Shown piece after piece: positions 46,120 through 55,391 of a DNA stretch of 64,000 bases. Within the stretch, counting starts at the first letter, position 1. Every line of letters starts with the position of its first letter. Below the pieces are notes generated by a model. The model searched no databases. It was not told the origin of the DNA and saw only the letters and a list, made by a program, of their open reading frames with translations. This DNA comes from Neisseriaceae bacterium TC5R-5. GTDB lineage: Bacteria; Pseudomonadota; Gammaproteobacteria; Burkholderiales; Chromobacteriaceae. Location: positions 65,500 through 129,499 of the forward strand of contig JACCFC020000001.1 of NCBI GenBank assembly GCA_020830965.2. The letters are read 5' to 3'. The position numbers were made by a program, and so were the translations under genes.

Positions 46120-46852
46120 ACAACCGTTGTTAGCGCATCTGATCGAGTTGCGCACTCGTCTGGTACGTGTGCTGCTGGGTATGTTGCTAGTGTTTCTCTG
46201 TCTATTTCACTGGTCAGCTGATATTTATCACTTGCTGGCGCAGCCTTTACTGAAGGCCTTGCCGCAAGGTACCAATATGATTGCGACCGATGTCACTGCA
46301 CCGTTTTTTGTGCCGGTGAAAGTGACTATGCTGGTGGCCTTTCTGATCTCACTTCCCAATACCTTGTACCAAATTTGGGCTTTTGTTGCTCCCGGTCTCT
46401 ATCACCATGAAAAACGTTTGGTGCTGCCCTTGATTGTGGCGAGTTTACTGTTATTTTTGGTGGGGATGGCCTTTGCTTATTTCCTGGTGTTTCCAGTCGT
46501 GTTCGGTTTTATCTCAGCGGTGACGCCCGACGGCGTCAGCATGATGACCGATATCGATAAGTATCTATCGTTTGTGTTAGGTATGTTTGTGGCATTTGGT
46601 GTGACGTTTGAGGTACCTGTGATCGTGATCTTGCTGGTACGGATGGGGATAGTGACGGTGAGTCAGCTACGTCAGGGGCGTCCCTATGTGATTGTCGGTG
46701 CTTTTGTGGTGGCGGCGATTGTGACACCACCAGATGTGCTGTCGCAGACATTGTTGGCTTTGCCATTATGGTTATTATACGAGGCAGGTATTTTGCTGGC
46801 TGTGTTTATGGGGCGTAAGAAAGATCAACCCGCTCTGGAGGAGAACCCATGA
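46112..46852 (+). CDS. tatC: Sec-independent protein translocase subunit TatC
   Basis: TatC (246 residues, six membrane helices) recognises twin-arginine signal peptides. It begins with the family motif LLAHLIELRTRLVRVLLG and contains FVAPGLYHHEKRLV and the FGVTFEVPVIVILLVR segment. It completes a full tatABC operon. Confidence 0.97.
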   Translation: MNEQPLLAHLIELRTRLVRVLLGMLLVFLCLFHWSADIYHLLAQPLLKALPQGTNMIATDVTAPFFVPVKVTMLVAFLISLPNTLYQIWAFVAPGLYHHEKRLVLPLIVASLLLFLVGMAFAYFLVFPVVFGFISAVTPDGVSMMTDIDKYLSFVLGMFVAFGVTFEVPVIVILLVRMGIVTVSQLRQGRPYVIVGAFVVAAIVTPPDVLSQTLLALPLWLLYEAGILLAVFMGRKKDQPALEENP

Positions 46853-47211
46853 CACGGCGGCAGGCTTTTCATTATGGAGCAGTGCTGGCGCTGATTGCAC
46901 TGATTCTACTGACACTGGCTTGGGAGTTATGGCTGGCACCATTACGAAGCGGCGGCTCGCTATTGGCTTTTAAAGCCGTATTGCTGTTGTTGCCATTGAT
47001 GGGTGTTCTGCGTCAGCGTTTGTATACCTACCAATGGGCTAGTATGTTCATTTTATTTTTCTTTGCTGAGGGAATAATGCGAGCGTGGGCCGATCGCGGC
47101 TTATCTCAATACCTAGCTTGTGGTGTGGTAATGCTAAGTTGCTTATTCTTTATTTGTGTGTTGGGCTTTGCTAAAACCTTTAAACTTAAGCGCGAAGTTA
47201 ACAGTCTCTAG
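46849..47211 (+). CDS. DUF2069 family membrane protein
   Basis: The 120-residue product has about four membrane helices and matches DUF2069 (AWELWLAPLR near the start, LKAVLLLLPL-like second helix, MFILFFFAEGIMRAWAD). Function is unknown. It overlaps the tatC stop with ATGA, so it is translated with the Tat genes. Confidence 0.85.
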   Translation: MTRRQAFHYGAVLALIALILLTLAWELWLAPLRSGGSLLAFKAVLLLLPLMGVLRQRLYTYQWASMFILFFFAEGIMRAWADRGLSQYLACGVVMLSCLFFICVLGFAKTFKLKREVNSL

Positions 47212-47212
47212 A

Positions 47213-47242
47213 AAAAGATGGGAGGGTGTTTAGCCCATTTTT
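47213..47242 (+). terminator. Weak terminator after DUF2069 gene
   Basis: ATGGG (47218-47222) pairs with CCCAT (47234-47238), with A-rich upstream and five T downstream. The stem is short, so the call is tentative. Confidence 0.45.
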
Positions 47243-47380
47243 ACCCGTATTACATTCAGTTTTCCCGTTTCTTGTCGAAATAATAGCCATACTGCAAAGT
47301 AAACCGGCCTATTTTCGCCCATCTATCAAGAACCATTTTCCTGCTATCTGGGCTATCCGTAATCTATTTGGGAGAGCGCC

Positions 47381-48034
47381 ATGTCCATTCCTTCAGTCAA
47401 TACGCAGTTAAGTAACACAAATGTGCAAAGTGTAGGGAATACACAGAGTACGACTGGCACGGATAAGCCAGCTAGTAATAGCGTGAGTGCCAAAAATCAA
47501 CTGGATGCACAGTTGGTGCAAAGTCTAGATGTGTCACTGGATAGTGGCCAGAAAGGCTTGTCTTTAGTCTATCGTAAAGCCATTGATAGTATTAATCAGA
47601 TTCTGGCTCAGTCTCTGGCTCCAGGCCAGAATGCAGCAGGTAGTGACGCGTCGACTGGCGCCGTGCAGGGTGGGCAACAAGCCACACCGAATATCCTGCA
47701 ACAGAAGTTGAGTGAGGATAATTCGCCAGAAGCTACTGCTCAGCGTATTTTGTCGGGCGCTTTGGGTTTTTTTGGCGCTTATGCTAAGCAGAACCCCAAT
47801 GATGACCCACAAAAACAGGCTAGTGATTTTGTTGATTTGGTACGCGGAGGTTTTGAAAAAGGCTTTGCTGAAGCTAGCGGCATATTGAAGGATTTGAAAG
47901 TGCTTAACGGTAGCGTGGCTGAGGATGTGCAGAAAACCTATGATCTCGTTAGCAAGGGTTTTGATAATTTCCTAGCTAGTCAGGCTAAGGCTAGCAACAG
48001 TAGTCCTCCTACCTCTAGCCTCACCAATGCTTAA
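47381..48034 (+). CDS. DUF5610 family protein
   Basis: This 217-residue protein has a low-complexity Ser/Thr/Gln/Asn-rich N-terminal third. The helical domain resembles DUF5610 (SPEATAQRILSGALGFFGAY, then RGGFEKGFAEASGILKDLKV). There is no signal peptide. Function is unknown; proteins of this family are often encoded in flagellated bacteria. Its TAA overlaps the stop of the convergent deacetylase gene (shared TTAA). Confidence 0.75.
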   Translation: MSIPSVNTQLSNTNVQSVGNTQSTTGTDKPASNSVSAKNQLDAQLVQSLDVSLDSGQKGLSLVYRKAIDSINQILAQSLAPGQNAAGSDASTGAVQGGQQATPNILQQKLSEDNSPEATAQRILSGALGFFGAYAKQNPNDDPQKQASDFVDLVRGGFEKGFAEASGILKDLKVLNGSVAEDVQKTYDLVSKGFDNFLASQAKASNSSPPTSSLTNA

Positions 48035-48990
48035 CCCTCTGACAATACTTTGATATGAGCGGCTACGCTACGCCCTAGTGCCGAGAGCTCGTAGCCGCCT
48101 TCCAGTACAGAAATGATTCTCCCCCCCGCATATTGCTCGGCGATCTGCATCAGTTGCCGTGTTACCCAAGCGTAATCTGCCTCGACCAAACCAAGCGAAC
48201 CCATATCGTCTTCGCGATGCGCATCAAAACCTGCCGAGATAAACAGAATTTGCGGTTTGAAATCGTGTAGTAAAGGCAGCCAGCTTGTTTCCACGGCTTG
48301 CCTGAATTCGCTGCCACTACACCCTGCTTTTAGCGGGGTGTGGTGCATATTGCTTCCCATCGCCACATCGCCACTATAGGGGTAGAACGGGTGTTGAAAG
48401 ATGGAGACCATCAGCACCCTTGGGTCGTCGTGCAGTATTTCTTCGGTGCCATTACCGTGGTGGACATCAAAATCAATCACGGCGACGCGTTCAAATTGAT
48501 AATGCGCTAAGGCGTGGGCAACGCCGATGGCAAGATTATTGTAAAAGCAGAACCCCATTGCTTTGCCGCTTTCGGCATGATGGCCAGGTGGGCGGATTGA
48601 GCAGAAGGCATTGGGCGCTTGGTCTTCTACGACCAGTTCTACGGCTTTAATAACGGCCCCGGCGGCTCGTCGGGCCGCCGCTAGGGTGCCGGCTGACATG
48701 GCGGTGTCCGGGTCAACCCGGAAGGTACCCGAGCTTGGCGCACAGGAGGCCAGATAATCCAAATAGTGTGGTGAATGTACCCGAGCCAGTTGTTCGGGGC
48801 TGACCTCGGGGGCGGTAATTTCCTGCAGGCCATCAAAAATTTGTGAGGCCATTAATTGATCGCGAATAGCAGTAAGGCGTTCGGGACATTCGGGGTGACC
48901 TGCGCCCATATTGTGTTGCAAGCAATCTGTGTGCGTAATATAGGCAGTTAGCCCCGAGCGATGTGGTCGATTTTTTGGCCAGGTCAACAC
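48031..48990 (-). CDS. Histone deacetylase family protein
   Basis: This zinc-dependent deacetylase-like enzyme has 319 residues. The HDAC/acetoin utilisation/acetylpolyamine amidohydrolase fold is evident from GHPECPERL, RPPGHHAES, DFDVHHGNGTEEI and SAGFDAHREDDMG, which include the catalytic His pair and zinc ligands. The bacterial substrate could be acetylated polyamines or proteins and is not fixed by sequence. The start is a GTG at 48990 with AAGGA 7 bases upstream. Confidence 0.92.
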   Translation of the reverse strand: MLTWPKNRPHRSGLTAYITHTDCLQHNMGAGHPECPERLTAIRDQLMASQIFDGLQEITAPEVSPEQLARVHSPHYLDYLASCAPSSGTFRVDPDTAMSAGTLAAARRAAGAVIKAVELVVEDQAPNAFCSIRPPGHHAESGKAMGFCFYNNLAIGVAHALAHYQFERVAVIDFDVHHGNGTEEILHDDPRVLMVSIFQHPFYPYSGDVAMGSNMHHTPLKAGCSGSEFRQAVETSWLPLLHDFKPQILFISAGFDAHREDDMGSLGLVEADYAWVTRQLMQIAEQYAGGRIISVLEGGYELSALGRSVAAHIKVLSEG

Positions 48991-49063
48991 GTGTCATTCC
49001 TTGTTGCGTACAATGGTATTGGGATATGTTGTTCCGATAAATAGTGCGCGCAACTGGAGTCAA

Positions 49064-49969
49064 ATGCAATCTCTCTCCTTGGCTTCACGTCAGCTTAATC
49101 AGCTGATTCTGGGTAAAGCGGCGGTCATTCGTCTGGCGTTTACCTGTGTTATCGCTCGTGGCCATCTATTGATAGAGGATGTGCCGGGAGTGGGTAAAAC
49201 CACTTTGGCAAATGGTTTGGCCTCGGTGTTGGGGCTAGATTATCGGCGAGTGCAGTTTACCAGCGACTTATTACCGGCCGATATTCTGGGAGTCAATATC
49301 TATCAGCGTGATACTGCTTCCTTTCAGTTTCATCCGGGGCCGGTATTTGCTCAGGTGTTGCTGGCAGATGAAATCAACCGGGCCTCACCCAAGGTACAGT
49401 CTGCTTTATTGGAGGCCATGGAGGAGCGCCAGGTGTCCATTGATGGCATGACACGTGCTTTACCAAATCCCTTCTTCGTGATCGCTACGCAGAATCCGGC
49501 AGAGCAAGCGGGTACGTTTCCCTTGCCCGAGTCGCAGCAGGATAGGTTTCTGATGCGCTTGTCGCTAGGCTATCCATCCGGCGAGGCGGAGCTGGCCTTG
49601 TTATTAGGTGAAGATCGGCGGCAACTGCTGGGCAGGCTTCCTCCCTTATTACAGCCCGCAGACTTATTGCAGTTACAGCAACAGGCGGCGCGACTGCTGG
49701 TGAGTGAGGCCTTGGCTCACTATGTGTTGGCCTTGGTGCAGGCGAGTCGCCAAGATGGTCGTTTCCTGGTGGGCCTGAGTCCGCGTGCCGGCTTGGCTGT
49801 ATTGGCCGCCGCCAGAGCCTGGGCTTTGCTGGAGGGGCGCGACCATGTGTTGCCGGAAGATGTGAAGGCTGTGTTCCCTAGTGTGGCCGTGCATCGTTTA
49901 CCCACTACCAGTCCAGCAGGGAGTGCGGCAGAAGTGGCGCGCTTATTAAACCATGTTGCCATTCCGTAA
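49064..49969 (+). CDS. MoxR family AAA+ ATPase
   Basis: The 301-residue chaperone-like ATPase has Walker A DVPGVGKTTLA, Walker B LLADEINRASPKVQ, and the sensor-1 motif FVIATQNPAEQAGTFPLPE. MoxR proteins usually work with a DUF58 protein on maturation of other factors, and here DUF58 and TgpA genes follow directly with overlaps. I chose the ATG at 49064 with TGGAG upstream. It is divergent from the deacetylase gene. Confidence 0.94.
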   Translation: MQSLSLASRQLNQLILGKAAVIRLAFTCVIARGHLLIEDVPGVGKTTLANGLASVLGLDYRRVQFTSDLLPADILGVNIYQRDTASFQFHPGPVFAQVLLADEINRASPKVQSALLEAMEERQVSIDGMTRALPNPFFVIATQNPAEQAGTFPLPESQQDRFLMRLSLGYPSGEAELALLLGEDRRQLLGRLPPLLQPADLLQLQQQAARLLVSEALAHYVLALVQASRQDGRFLVGLSPRAGLAVLAAARAWALLEGRDHVLPEDVKAVFPSVAVHRLPTTSPAGSAAEVARLLNHVAIP

Positions 49970-50906
49970 CTATCTGCGTCGTTGGATGGTAGCGCGCTTG
50001 CCACTAGAGGAGCGCTGCAGTCTGGGGCAGCGGCGTATCTATCTCTTGCCTACTCGTTTTGGCTGCCTGCTGTTGCTGGTGGCTGGCTTAGTGTGGGTGG
50101 GGGCATTGAATTACACACTGAGCCTGGCGTATGTGCTGTCGTTCTGGATTGTGGCGTTGCTATTGGTGGCGGTGTTCATGGCTTATCGACAGCTGGCTGG
50201 TTTAACGATTACGGTGGCCGTTGCGCAACCCGTTTTTGCTGGTGGTGAGGTGTTGTTTGAGCTATTGCTGGATAACGCCATAGGGATAGAGCGGCAATTG
50301 ACCTTGTGTCAGATCGCACCAGACGGAGAGCAAGCACGCTCTTGTCGAGTGGCCTCCTATACCGTTGCCAGGCTGGCCTTGCCGGTAGCTGCATCACAGC
50401 GGGGCAGATTATTGATGCCTGTATGTGAGTTAGCCAGCGAAGCACCATTTGGCCTGATACGTGCTTTTGCTTTGCTGCGTTTATCTGCGTCAGTGTTAAT
50501 TTATCCGCGACCTGTTGCCGATGTTGCCAGTGTTGGTGCTTACCTTGCCGGTGAAGGGGAGGGTGGGGTGCAGCCTGGTGAGGATGAGTTCTCACATTTG
50601 GCCGAATATCAGCAGGGTGATTTACCACGTCAGATCGCCTGGAAAGTATTGGCGAGCCGTGATGTATTGCTGGCCAAGCGCTTTGTCGGGCTGCGCACTG
50701 GTATCAAGCGACTGGATTGGCAGGATTACGCTCCGAGTTGTGAGACGGAGTTGCGCCTGTCGCGTCTGGCTTGGCGAGTGGAGCAGTGCGAGCGTAGCGG
50801 GGTGGCTTATACGTTGTGTTTGCCCGGTTTACAGATTGTGCCGCAGGCACGGCAGCGCGAGTTGGCATTGGCCGCATTGGCAGAATATGGCGGTGATCAA
50901 CGATGA
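49953..50906 (+). CDS. DUF58 domain membrane protein
   Basis: This 317-residue protein has two N-terminal membrane helices (LLLLVAGLVWVGALNYTLSL and SFWIVALLLVAVFMAYRQLA) and a C-terminal DUF58 region with SHLAEYQQGDLPRQIAWKVL. It is the usual partner of MoxR ATPases. Its start overlaps the moxR-like gene by 17 bases, and its stop overlaps the TgpA-like start. Confidence 0.9.
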   Translation: MLPFRNYLRRWMVARLPLEERCSLGQRRIYLLPTRFGCLLLLVAGLVWVGALNYTLSLAYVLSFWIVALLLVAVFMAYRQLAGLTITVAVAQPVFAGGEVLFELLLDNAIGIERQLTLCQIAPDGEQARSCRVASYTVARLALPVAASQRGRLLMPVCELASEAPFGLIRAFALLRLSASVLIYPRPVADVASVGAYLAGEGEGGVQPGEDEFSHLAEYQQGDLPRQIAWKVLASRDVLLAKRFVGLRTGIKRLDWQDYAPSCETELRLSRLAWRVEQCERSGVAYTLCLPGLQIVPQARQRELALAALAEYGGDQR

Positions 50907-52828
50907 CTGCTGAGCTGGAGCAGCGGGGCTGGCCGGTATTGTTGGCCTTGGCGATTACTGCTGCACCGCTGGCCTGGTTGCTGCCTGTCTGGCTGTTTGC
51001 GTTGACCGGACTCATGCTGGTCGGGCGTGCGCTGCTGTTGTGGCGCGGGGCGCCATTACCTTCCCGTTGGTTGCTACGTTTGGCGGTACTGATGTCCATG
51101 CTGGGTTTGTGGCTAAGTTTCCGTACGCTAGTCGGCCGTGAAGGTGGTGTTGCCTTGCTCTTGTTGCTGGTGGGTTTTAAAGCACTGGAAACGAATAGCC
51201 TACGAGATTGGCAGGTCTTGTTAATACTAGGTTTTTTTTTGGCAGCCACGCCTTTGTTGTTTGATCAGTCGCCACTAGCTGCTTTGTGCCTAGTGTTGAG
51301 TTTACTGGCACTGACCTGGGCCATGGCTTTGCTGGCAGGGGAGTTATTGCAGGGTAGTTTGCGTACGGCGCTGCTAGCCTTGGGTTTGGCTCTGCCCTTG
51401 ATGCTGGTGTTGTTCCTGTTTATGCCCAGATTGTCCGAGCCGCTGTGGGGCGTACCATTGGCCACGCCGGGTGTGGCCAGCACTGGCTTTAGTGAGCAAA
51501 TGGAGCCCGGCAGTATCAGTCGCCTGATTCAAAATCGTGAGCCTGCTTTTGCGGCTGTTTTTGCGGATGATCCGCAGCCTGCTCGGGCGCAATTATATTG
51601 GCGCATGCTGGTATTCAGTCAGTTTGATGGCCGCAGTTGGACAGTTGGCCAGCAAATGGAGTCAGAGGCGTTTCGGGTACAGGGTGGAATGTTGCGTGAG
51701 TATAGCGTGACCTTGCGTCCGGATAAGCGACGTCTGCCGGCGCTGGATCTGCCACAGCAGACATTGGAAGGTAGTCGCTTATTGCCAGGTTTGCTGCTGC
51801 GGCATGAGCAGACGGCTGAAGACTTGGTGCGTTATCGTGGGTGGAGTCTGTTAGGTGCCAGTTATTACGCTCCGTTGAGCGATACACAGCGTGCGGTTTA
51901 TCTGAGCCTGCCGCCGGGTAATCCCAAAACACGAGAGCTGGCGCAGCAACTGCGTCTGCGTAGTAGCGATGAGATTAGCCTGACTAAAGCGATGCTGGAG
52001 CAATTCCGACTGGGTGATTTTCGTTATACCTTGACGCCGCCATTGTTGGGTGATGACGGTATCGATCAGTTTCTGTTCATCACACGACAGGGGTTTTGTG
52101 AGCATTATGCGTCGGCGCTGGCGGTACTGGCACGCGCAGCAGGCATGCCCGCACGGGTGGTGATTGGTTATCAAGGGGGGGAGTTCAACCCGGTGGGGCG
52201 TTTCTGGCAGTTGCGCTCTTCTGATGCTCATGCCTGGGTAGAGGTGTGGCTGTCTGCTTCGCAACAATGGCTACGCTTGGACCCTACGATGGCGGTGTCG
52301 CCGGATCGGCTGGAGCGTGGTGTCGAGCAGGTTTTCCCGAGTTTGCAGCCGGCGGGAGCTGCTTTGCTACCGAATGCCTGGTGGTTAATGTGGCAGCAAA
52401 ATACACAGGCGGCAGGTTTTGTCTGGCAGCAATGGGTAGTGGGTTATGACCTGTTCAAGCAGCAAAACCTGTTTCGGCAGTTGGGCCTAGGAGAAGAGCT
52501 GAGCGCAGTTAGTGTACTTAAAGCCTTGCTGGTCGGACTATTATTGGCCAGTTTGCCTTTTGTGTTCTGGTGGCAGCATCGTCGTAAACCGGCACCATTA
52601 GTGCTGGGCTGGCATTTATTGGGGCGTTATCTGGCGCGGCGTAAATTGATGGTAGAGGCAAATGATGGCCCCTTGGATAGGATCAGTAAGGCTAAAGCTT
52701 TGTCGGAGAGTGAATATTTACAGATAAAGAACTTGATTGAGCACTATATCAGGCTGCGTTATCGCCAACTGAGTGTGACGGATAAAGAGGCACAACAGTG
52801 GTTGCAGCGGGTGAGGCGCTTGCGTTGA
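50903..52828 (+). CDS. Transglutaminase-like membrane protein, TgpA family
   Basis: The 641-residue protein has about five or six N-terminal membrane helices (DUF3488), a large periplasmic transglutaminase-like domain, and a last membrane helix near 550. The Cys-His-Asp triad is intact: QGFCEHYAS (Cys399), SDAHAWVEVW (His443) and LRLDPT (Asp460). TgpA of Pseudomonas aeruginosa is an essential relative. It is translationally coupled to DUF58 (ATGA). The MoxR-DUF58-TgpA trio is a conserved envelope module of unclear role. Confidence 0.93.
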   Translation: MTAELEQRGWPVLLALAITAAPLAWLLPVWLFALTGLMLVGRALLLWRGAPLPSRWLLRLAVLMSMLGLWLSFRTLVGREGGVALLLLLVGFKALETNSLRDWQVLLILGFFLAATPLLFDQSPLAALCLVLSLLALTWAMALLAGELLQGSLRTALLALGLALPLMLVLFLFMPRLSEPLWGVPLATPGVASTGFSEQMEPGSISRLIQNREPAFAAVFADDPQPARAQLYWRMLVFSQFDGRSWTVGQQMESEAFRVQGGMLREYSVTLRPDKRRLPALDLPQQTLEGSRLLPGLLLRHEQTAEDLVRYRGWSLLGASYYAPLSDTQRAVYLSLPPGNPKTRELAQQLRLRSSDEISLTKAMLEQFRLGDFRYTLTPPLLGDDGIDQFLFITRQGFCEHYASALAVLARAAGMPARVVIGYQGGEFNPVGRFWQLRSSDAHAWVEVWLSASQQWLRLDPTMAVSPDRLERGVEQVFPSLQPAGAALLPNAWWLMWQQNTQAAGFVWQQWVVGYDLFKQQNLFRQLGLGEELSAVSVLKALLVGLLLASLPFVFWWQHRRKPAPLVLGWHLLGRYLARRKLMVEANDGPLDRISKAKALSESEYLQIKNLIEHYIRLRYRQLSVTDKEAQQWLQRVRRLR

Positions 52829-52844
52829 GCCTGTTAATGATTAG

Positions 52845-53810
52845 CTAGCTGGGTTCTGTTGTTATCATTTTGTGAGTATGAGTTAGATCGGGTGTGAGGG
52901 TTGGGGCAATGATATCCGGATGATTAATCAGTTTGCCAACTAGGAAATCGACAAAAACCTGTGCCCGTGGGGCGATGTGATCGCGGTTAGGAAAGCAGAT
53001 ATAAATAGAGCGTTCTTGCGATACTGTTTCGGTCAGTACTGGTTCCAGTTCTCCGCTGCGTATCAGATGCATGATTTCGTGGCTGGGTAATTGCGCAACG
53101 CCCATACCCAAGCGAGCTAATTCAGTGACACCCTCTAGGTCATTCAGCGTATAAGTGCCCTGCACCTCCAGCGGCATTCGTTCTCCCTGGTAATTGAACT
53201 CCCATTTGAATAGGCGCCCGGAAGTAGGGAATTGAAAATTAATGCAGTTGTAGTAGCGCAGGTCTCCCGGGGTAGCCGGACGGCCATACATATCCCAATA
53301 ACTAGGTGCCGCTACCACGTATAAGGGTATGGGGGCCAAGTTGCGCGCCACCAGGCGGCTGTCGGGCATCATGCCTGTTCTGATACCGACATCGTAGCCG
53401 TTTTCAATCAAGTCATTAAAATTGTCGCTGAGACCAAAAAATACGCTGACTTTAGGATAGCGCTCACAGAATTCCGTCATCAAGGGCAGGATAAAACGTC
53501 GCCCAAAGGAATTGGGTAGGCTTACCCGTAATTGGCCGGCAGGTTCATCGCGACTGGCTTTGATTTGCTTGATGGCGGCATCCAGATTAGTCATCGGGCC
53601 TTGGCATTGATTGTAAAAACGATGGCCTTCTTCGGTAAGGGTTAGCTGACGGGTGGTGCGATTGAATAAACGCACCTCTAGTTCCTGCTCTAATCTGGCG
53701 ATGCTTTGACTGATAGCAGCAGGTGAGACGCCCAGTTTACGAGCGGCATCTGAGAAGCCGCCACTTTCGGCCGTGGTGAGGAAAACCGTGAGTGCTTTCA
53801 AGGTGTCCAT
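52845..53810 (-). CDS. LysR family transcriptional regulator
   Basis: This 321-residue regulator has the N-terminal helix-turn-helix (GGFSDAARKLGVSPAAISQS) and a substrate-binding domain (AGQLRVSLPNSFGRRFILPL). It resembles the DmlR/AaeR-like group. It is divergent from the M20 amidohydrolase, with 344 bases between, and that gene is the likely target. The inducer is unknown. Confidence 0.9.
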   Translation of the reverse strand: MDTLKALTVFLTTAESGGFSDAARKLGVSPAAISQSIARLEQELEVRLFNRTTRQLTLTEEGHRFYNQCQGPMTNLDAAIKQIKASRDEPAGQLRVSLPNSFGRRFILPLMTEFCERYPKVSVFFGLSDNFNDLIENGYDVGIRTGMMPDSRLVARNLAPIPLYVVAAPSYWDMYGRPATPGDLRYYNCINFQFPTSGRLFKWEFNYQGERMPLEVQGTYTLNDLEGVTELARLGMGVAQLPSHEIMHLIRSGELEPVLTETVSQERSIYICFPNRDHIAPRAQVFVDFLVGKLINHPDIIAPTLTPDLTHTHKMITTEPS

Positions 53811-53862
53811 AGTGGAAATACTCCAGGGTTTACGTCATTGACAGTAGGTCGGACCGTGTGTG

Positions 53863-53896
53863 CTTAAAACTAATGCTTAAGTAGACTTTGTTTAAG
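53863..53896. promoter_or_regulatory. Candidate LysR operator
   Basis: CTTAA (53863-53867) and TTAAG (53877-53881) form a dyad with the T-n11-A spacing typical of LysR sites, and a further TTTAAG follows at about 53891-53896. It lies 53 bases upstream of the LysR start in the divergent promoter region. Confidence 0.4.
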
Positions 53897-53948
53897 AACT
53901 GATATGGCAAAAGCCTACACTAAAATTTTTACTGCTTGAAGGGATGTC

Positions 53949-54017
53949 GTGAAATTGTTTTTAATTGGTTCAATCATTATTTGCATGATGGTAGTTGTGA
54001 ACTTAACTCGACCATGA
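53949..54017 (+). CDS. Possible 22-residue hydrophobic peptide
   Basis: A GTG at 53949, with AAGGGA 5 bases upstream, opens a 22-codon frame reading MKLFLIGSIIICMMVVVNL plus three residues before TGA. It is one predicted membrane segment. It lies alone in the LysR-amidohydrolase gap, about 140 bases before the amidohydrolase. It could be a real membrane micropeptide, a leader peptide or chance. The rest of the 53811-54154 gap shows nothing further. Confidence 0.3.
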   Translation: MKLFLIGSIIICMMVVVNLTRP

Positions 54018-54154
54018 TTTTTATCGCTATTGCTCTGCATACTCTTCTCGTTCCGCTGAATTTACTTTAGGCTGTGCTTACTTGATGACGAGTCATTTTG
54101 CTTACGGACTGTGTTTTTGTCATCTTGCCTACATAAAATAGAGGAGTCGTACCC

Positions 54155-55330
54155 ATGAGCCATTCGACTGTTTTACCCGGTGTTCAGGAAATTACAGCAA
54201 GTATGATCAAGCTACGCCACGATATTCATGCTCATCCAGAACTGGGGTTTGAGGAGTTTGAAACCCGTGCTCGGGTTATGGCGTGCTTACGTGAGTGGGG
54301 TTATGAGATCCATGAGGGTTTGGGTGAAACTGGGGTCGTGGCAAGTCTGCGTAATGGCAAGGGGCGTACGATTGGTTTGCGGGCAGATATGGATGCCCTC
54401 CCTATAAAAGAAAGCACCGGTTTGGCCTGGGCCAGTCGCATCGAAGGAAAAATGCATGCTTGTGGCCATGATGGTCACACGGCTATTTTGTTGGCAGCGG
54501 CCTATGATCTGGCACAACGCAAACCTTTCCAGGGTACTGTGCATTTGTTTTTTCAGCCCGCCGAAGAGGGACACGGAGGCTCTGGTGCCAAGCGTATGTT
54601 AGAGGACGGTTTGTTCCGTCTCTTTCCTTGTGATGCCATCTTTGCCATGCACAATATGCCGGGTATTCCTACCGGTAAACTCGGTTTTCTAGCAGGCCCC
54701 TTCATGGCGTCGGTGGATAATGCCACCATTCGTATCCAGGCTACCGGTGGTCACGGCGCGATGCCGCATAAGGCGATAGACCCCATCGTAGTTTGTGCTT
54801 CTTTGGTAATGGCCTTGCAAAGTGTGGTGTCGCGTAATGTGCCGCCGTTAGAAACCGCAGTGGTCAGCGTCGGAGCCATTTTGGCTGGCGATGCCAATAA
54901 TGTGATTCCACAAAGCGCTGAAATGCGTTTGAGCATTCGCTCGCTCAACCCGGAAGTGCGTCAGTTGTTACAGCAGCGTATTACTGCGCTAGCGGAAATG
55001 CAGGCGGCGAGTTTTGGGGCACGCGCCGAAGTCAGCTATGAGCTTGGCTATCCGGTATTGGTGAATGACAAAGAATTGACGCATTTTGCCAAACAGGTTG
55101 CCCGCGACTGGTTGGGGGATGAGGGCATTGTGCAGAATCTGCAACCCTTTACCGGTAGCGAAGATTTTGCTTACTGGTTGCAACAGGTGCCAGGTTGTTA
55201 TCTGCTGATTGGCAATGGTGATGGAGAGGGCGGGTGCATGGTACACAACCCAGGCTATGACTTTAACGATCAGGCTTTGCCTATCGGTGCCAGTTATTGG
55301 GTCAAGCTGGTAGAAAGCTATCTGGTTTGA
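54155..55330 (+). CDS. M20 family amidohydrolase (hippurate hydrolase-like)
   Basis: This 391-residue metal-dependent aminoacylase belongs to peptidase family M20D, like HipO, which removes acyl groups from N-acyl amino acids. Metal-binding motifs are visible in HACGHDGHTA, HLFFQPAEEGHGGSGAKRML and the late FTGSEDFAYW. The dimerisation domain occupies about residues 185-300. AGAGGAG lies 8 bases before the ATG. Confidence 0.93.
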   Translation: MSHSTVLPGVQEITASMIKLRHDIHAHPELGFEEFETRARVMACLREWGYEIHEGLGETGVVASLRNGKGRTIGLRADMDALPIKESTGLAWASRIEGKMHACGHDGHTAILLAAAYDLAQRKPFQGTVHLFFQPAEEGHGGSGAKRMLEDGLFRLFPCDAIFAMHNMPGIPTGKLGFLAGPFMASVDNATIRIQATGGHGAMPHKAIDPIVVCASLVMALQSVVSRNVPPLETAVVSVGAILAGDANNVIPQSAEMRLSIRSLNPEVRQLLQQRITALAEMQAASFGARAEVSYELGYPVLVNDKELTHFAKQVARDWLGDEGIVQNLQPFTGSEDFAYWLQQVPGCYLLIGNGDGEGGCMVHNPGYDFNDQALPIGASYWVKLVESYLV

Positions 55331-55379
55331 CGGCGAAGACGGCGCAGTAAAATATCCGACCGAATGATGTGGCTTAGGG

Positions 55380-55385
55380 TAGAAT
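55380..55385 (+). promoter_or_regulatory. -10 element of rnpB
   Basis: TAGAAT ends 6 bases before the inferred 5' end of the RNase P RNA. The matching -35 is poor, so the site is supported mainly by position. Confidence 0.45.
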
Positions 55386-55391
55386 GCGTGC

